A stretch of 64,000 nucleotides of DNA from assembly GCA_045046905.1 (NCBI GenBank), contig JASFYU010000019.1, forward strand, positions 13,013 through 77,012, given 5' to 3'. The notes under the pieces are model-generated. The model ran no database searches and was not told the origin of the DNA. It saw nothing but the letters and a program-made list of their open reading frames with translations. The stretch comes from JASFYU01 sp045046905 (lineage in GTDB: Bacteria; Bacteroidota; Bacteroidia; Flavobacteriales; Flavobacteriaceae). Below are positions 61,133 through 64,000 of this stretch, in pieces. The first letter of the stretch is position 1; every line of letters begins with the position of its first letter. Position numbers and translations under genes: made by a program.

Positions 61133-63351
61133 TATTTGAACTTCGACATATAAGAATTAGAAATACGTTTTCGGCCCTAATGCTTTTGCTTGTCTTTCAG
61201 TATGGACAAGGGCAACAAATGGATTCAATCAAAACAGATGTTCAGATTTATTTTGATCAAGAGATTATCTATAAGAACAAAAACCAAATAGACCTTGCCC
61301 TTGAAGCCCTGAACAAAGCAGCGGAACTAGCCGAAAAAAATGAAGATATCAAGTCATTAATCGATAGTTACCATAGGTTTGCACTACTTTATCTTAGACT
61401 TGGCAAAGAGGAAACAACGCTCCTTTATTGGGATCGCGCCAATGCCGTGCTCAAAGATGTAGAATACCCTTATGGCGATGCTATTCATAAGTATATTGAG
61501 GCTATAATACTCTATCGGAACGGCAAAAACTTCCAAGCCATATTCATGCTCGAGGAAGCAAAACAATTGAACAACGATCGAAATTTTTTCAATAATATTC
61601 TATTAATAGAAGGTTATATTTACCTGAATCTCGAAAAATATGACAGTGCCTCAAAAAATTTCAACTCCTTAGTCATAAATACCGATGTTTATGAAAAGAA
61701 GTATTTGGCGACCAGAGCCTACCTTGGTCTTTCAAAGTTAAATTTTTCAACCAATAAATTTAAAGAAAGTGCTTCATATGGGGAAAGTGCCTTAAAGCTA
61801 GCACAGCAAAATGAATTCTTCAAAGAAATTTTAGAAGCCAATAAACAATTGAGCCTAGCCTATGAAAGGCTTGGAAAGTATGATTTTTCTTTAGCGAACA
61901 CCAGAAGTTTGTTGCAAATTCGCGACTCCGTTTTCACTCTCGACAAGCTAAAGGCAGAAACAAAAACAGCTGAAAGAATACAGTTCGATTTCATGACCGA
62001 GGAAATCAAACGCCTAGACCAACGCAATGAAGAGTTAAGCGAATCTAAGAATCTTTCAGAAATGACCGCTATATTGACTTCCGCTCTTTTAATTATCATT
62101 TCTCTCTTGGCAGTTTCTCTCTACAGAAACAATCAAATCAAATTAAAGACCAACGATCTATTGCAAACCAAGAACAGCGAACTCCAAACAGCCAGAGATA
62201 CAGCGGTAAGTGCCATGGAAGCCAAGACCAACTTTTTATCGACTGTTAGCCATGAACTTAGAACACCGCTCTATGCAGTGACAGGGCTAACACACCTATT
62301 GCTGGAAGAAAATCCCAATGAAGATCAAAAAGAACATCTAAAAGCATTAAAATTTTCTGGCGATTATTTATTGAACTTTATAAATGACATCTTGCAGATT
62401 AATAAAATCGATGCAAAAAAACTAGAACCTTTGATTACAGAGTTCAACCTACAGAAAGTTCTAAAAGAAGTCATAGATTCTTTACAGCAAAGTGCCAAAG
62501 CCAACAAGACCAAGATTACTCTTGATTATGATGAAGCGATTCCTGGCCATTTAATGAGTGACCCCTTAAAACTTTCACAGATATTCATGAATTTGGTGGG
62601 CAATGCACTAAAATTCACAAAAAATGGAGAGGTGAAGGTCGTTGCCAAACTCATAAAAAAAGTCGAAGAGGATATTACCCTCTATTTTGAAGTATCAGAC
62701 AATGGCATAGGTATTTCGAAAGAACAACAACAAAATATATTTGAAGGCTTTGAGCAGGGGTCTATTCAAATCAATCGTGAATACGGAGGAACGGGCCTAG
62801 GACTTAGCATCGTAAAAAGTCTTCTAGGATTGTTCGATAGTGAAATTCAACTCAAAAGTGAATTGGGCAAAGGCAGCTCTTTCTTTTTTGAGCTCAAGTG
62901 CAAGTGCAAGGATAGTATCATCGATGATATTTCATTTGAAATCACAAAAAAGGACTATGATTTTAAAGGCTTGCACCTATTGATTGTTGAGGACAACAAG
63001 ATAAATCAAGTGATTACAAAAAAGATGCTCGCAAAAAAAGAGATCACGAGCGATATCGCAAGTAATGGTACCGAAGCCATTGAACTCGCCACAAAAAATT
63101 CATATGATGCAATTTTAATGGATATCCACATGCCAGGCATCAGCGGAGAAGAGGCTACCATCGAGATTCGAAAATTCGATACAGAGATTCCTATCATAGC
63201 ACTTACCGCTATTTCTCTAGACGATAGTTTAGAAAGTTTTTATGCCGCTGGTTGTAATGATGTGGTTACCAAGCCTTTTAAACCAGAGGTGTTCTATCAA
63301 AAAATAGGTGAGAATATTTTTGATAAAAATATTAAGAACTCCGCTTCATAA
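61129..63351 (+). CDS. TPR-containing hybrid sensor histidine kinase
   Basis: 740 residues. The TTG start overlapping the gap stop (TTGA) gives MIFELRHIRIRNTFSALMLLLVFQYGQG, a usable signal peptide. A periplasmic tetratricopeptide region (about 30-300) is followed by a membrane helix near 312-334, a coiled coil, HisKA (STVSHELRTPLYAVTGL near 365), HATPase (IFMNLVGNALKFTKNGEV, DNGIGISKEQQ, GTGLGLSIVKSLL) and a receiver domain (LLIVEDNKINQVI, AILMDIHMPGI near 665, PFKPEVF). A sensor of an unknown envelope signal; it is coupled to GAPDH by translation. Confidence 0.92.
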   Translation: MIFELRHIRIRNTFSALMLLLVFQYGQGQQMDSIKTDVQIYFDQEIIYKNKNQIDLALEALNKAAELAEKNEDIKSLIDSYHRFALLYLRLGKEETTLLYWDRANAVLKDVEYPYGDAIHKYIEAIILYRNGKNFQAIFMLEEAKQLNNDRNFFNNILLIEGYIYLNLEKYDSASKNFNSLVINTDVYEKKYLATRAYLGLSKLNFSTNKFKESASYGESALKLAQQNEFFKEILEANKQLSLAYERLGKYDFSLANTRSLLQIRDSVFTLDKLKAETKTAERIQFDFMTEEIKRLDQRNEELSESKNLSEMTAILTSALLIIISLLAVSLYRNNQIKLKTNDLLQTKNSELQTARDTAVSAMEAKTNFLSTVSHELRTPLYAVTGLTHLLLEENPNEDQKEHLKALKFSGDYLLNFINDILQINKIDAKKLEPLITEFNLQKVLKEVIDSLQQSAKANKTKITLDYDEAIPGHLMSDPLKLSQIFMNLVGNALKFTKNGEVKVVAKLIKKVEEDITLYFEVSDNGIGISKEQQQNIFEGFEQGSIQINREYGGTGLGLSIVKSLLGLFDSEIQLKSELGKGSSFFFELKCKCKDSIIDDISFEITKKDYDFKGLHLLIVEDNKINQVITKKMLAKKEITSDIASNGTEAIELATKNSYDAILMDIHMPGISGEEATIEIRKFDTEIPIIALTAISLDDSLESFYAAGCNDVVTKPFKPEVFYQKIGENIFDKNIKNSAS

Positions 63352-64000
63352 AACCGCTCAGGGTATCTTTAATCAGTTTTCCGCCCTCATCTAAAAACCT
63401 ATGTTCTACCAAAATATGATGAATACCAGTTACTTTTCCTTTTAGACGCACATAATCTTTCTCTGTGGTAAGTATAAATTCTTTGGAATTTAATACTTCC
63501 AATTCTTTTTGAGTAAAAAAATGATGGTCTCTAAAACTCAAATGCTCAAAGGAAATACCCTGCTTCTCTAAAAATAAAGCCAAAGGTTTTGGGTCGGCAA
63601 TACCGGTCACTAATGTTACTTTCCTATTCCTAAGATTACGTAAGGGCACTTCTGAACCACTACCTAAAACCATAGGGTCATACGCCATATAACTGAACAA
63701 GACTTCTTGATGAGTCTTTGGTTTTAGCTTCACTTTAATTAAAGACTGTTCTTCAACGGTCAGCTCCTTAGGACATTTGGTAACTATAATAAGATTCGCA
63801 CGATTGGCCTCTCTCCTACCATCTCTCAAATCTCCAGTGGGTAAATACCAATCATCGCAATACATATTGGTATAGGCGGTAAGTAAAATAGAAAAATCGG
63901 GTTGTACGCTACGGTGCTGATACGCATCATCCAACAAAATAACATCAGGCCTTATACGGTCTTCCAAAATAGAGATACCATCTCTTGCTAATCTACCAGA
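63332..64000 (-). CDS. lpxK: Tetraacyldisaccharide 4'-kinase, C-terminal part
   Basis: Phosphorylates the 4' position of lipid A precursor. About 222 C-terminal residues; the N-terminal P-loop part is beyond base 64000, and the frame stays open to that end. VILLDDAYQHRSVQPDFSILL near the left of the fragment contains the LDDGFQHR-like catalytic Asp motif (here LDDAYQHR), followed by LPTGDLRDGRREANRANLIIVTKCP and ALFLEKQGISFEHLSFRDHHFFTQKEL. Its 3' end overlaps the convergent hybrid kinase by 20 bases. Confidence 0.94.
   Translation of the reverse strand, partial: SGRLARDGISILEDRIRPDVILLDDAYQHRSVQPDFSILLTAYTNMYCDDWYLPTGDLRDGRREANRANLIIVTKCPKELTVEEQSLIKVKLKPKTHQEVLFSYMAYDPMVLGSGSEVPLRNLRNRKVTLVTGIADPKPLALFLEKQGISFEHLSFRDHHFFTQKELEVLNSKEFILTTEKDYVRLKGKVTGIHHILVEHRFLDEGGKLIKDTLSGFMKRSS

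Overview
This 64 kb window is chromosomal DNA of a marine-type member of the Flavobacteriaceae (Bacteroidota). The evidence is the low-GC coding style, promoters of the Bacteroidota type (a TTG element and TAnnTTTG about 19 bases apart), the near absence of Shine-Dalgarno sequences except in front of rpsU, and many Flavobacteriia families (DUF2851, DUF1573, PASTA plus RluD, AGCS symporter, divergent PEP carboxylase). The genus cannot be fixed from sequence alone; a Maribacter/Zobellia-like organism is a guess. There is no prophage, CRISPR array, transposase or rRNA. Most of the window is core genome, seeded with short palindromic repeats.

Layout: 1-2490 (minus) is a translation block: rpsU, xerC, hpf, then tRNA-Thr(UGU), tRNA-Tyr, tRNA-Gly, tRNA-Thr(GGU) and the start of tuf. 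2545-9662 (minus) holds acyl-CoA dehydrogenase, a helix-hairpin-helix protein carrying an in-frame palindromic insert, a Na+/amino acid symporter, a K+ channel/RCK protein, PspC, DUF2851 and a rhodanese. 9744-10875 is a MarR regulator with YceI. 10950-18023 is a complete trp operon (E-G-D-C-F-B-A) with a Trp-rich leader peptide and an attenuator; a 31-unit heptamer array sits between trpF and trpB. 18166-22083 is a 1305-residue lipoprotein joining PmoA-like, PQQ-type propeller, HEAT and cytochrome c parts. 22126-29635 holds a small membrane protein, a TPR protein, PEP carboxylase, a uracil-DNA-glycosylase-like protein, YaaA, RluD and a PASTA protein.

29733-36636 carries ddl, coaD, a multi-PAS histidine kinase overlapping its CheY-like partner, and an M14 peptidase lipoprotein. 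36633-44288 is the block NUDIX / pyrE-SRPBCC / birA / rsfS-ftsH-LUD-cdsA-psd-acbP, linking ribosome silencing, membrane proteolysis and phospholipid synthesis. 44515-51787 (minus) has a creatininase-like hydrolase overlapping a sterol-desaturase-like protein, two tandem PPK2 kinases, a secreted protein and valS. 51984-56235 has DUF1573, a PDZ/aspartyl-protease-like protein, an aminotransferase and murB. 56669-64000 has two ECF sigma factors around an anti-sigma factor and a small Cys-rich protein, lipA, a GAPDH coupled to a TPR hybrid histidine kinase, and the 3' part of lpxK.

Points most worth following: the trp leader attenuator with a nearly leaderless leader ORF, the heptamer array inside the trp operon, the strong Shine-Dalgarno of rpsU (consistent with bS21 autoregulation), the hpf terminator that overlaps the tRNA-tuf promoter, the dispersed palindromes including one read in frame inside a protein, the PmoA/dehydrogenase/cytochrome fusion, and three consecutive-region genes that can only start at TTG. 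I found no clearly new defence or mobile system.
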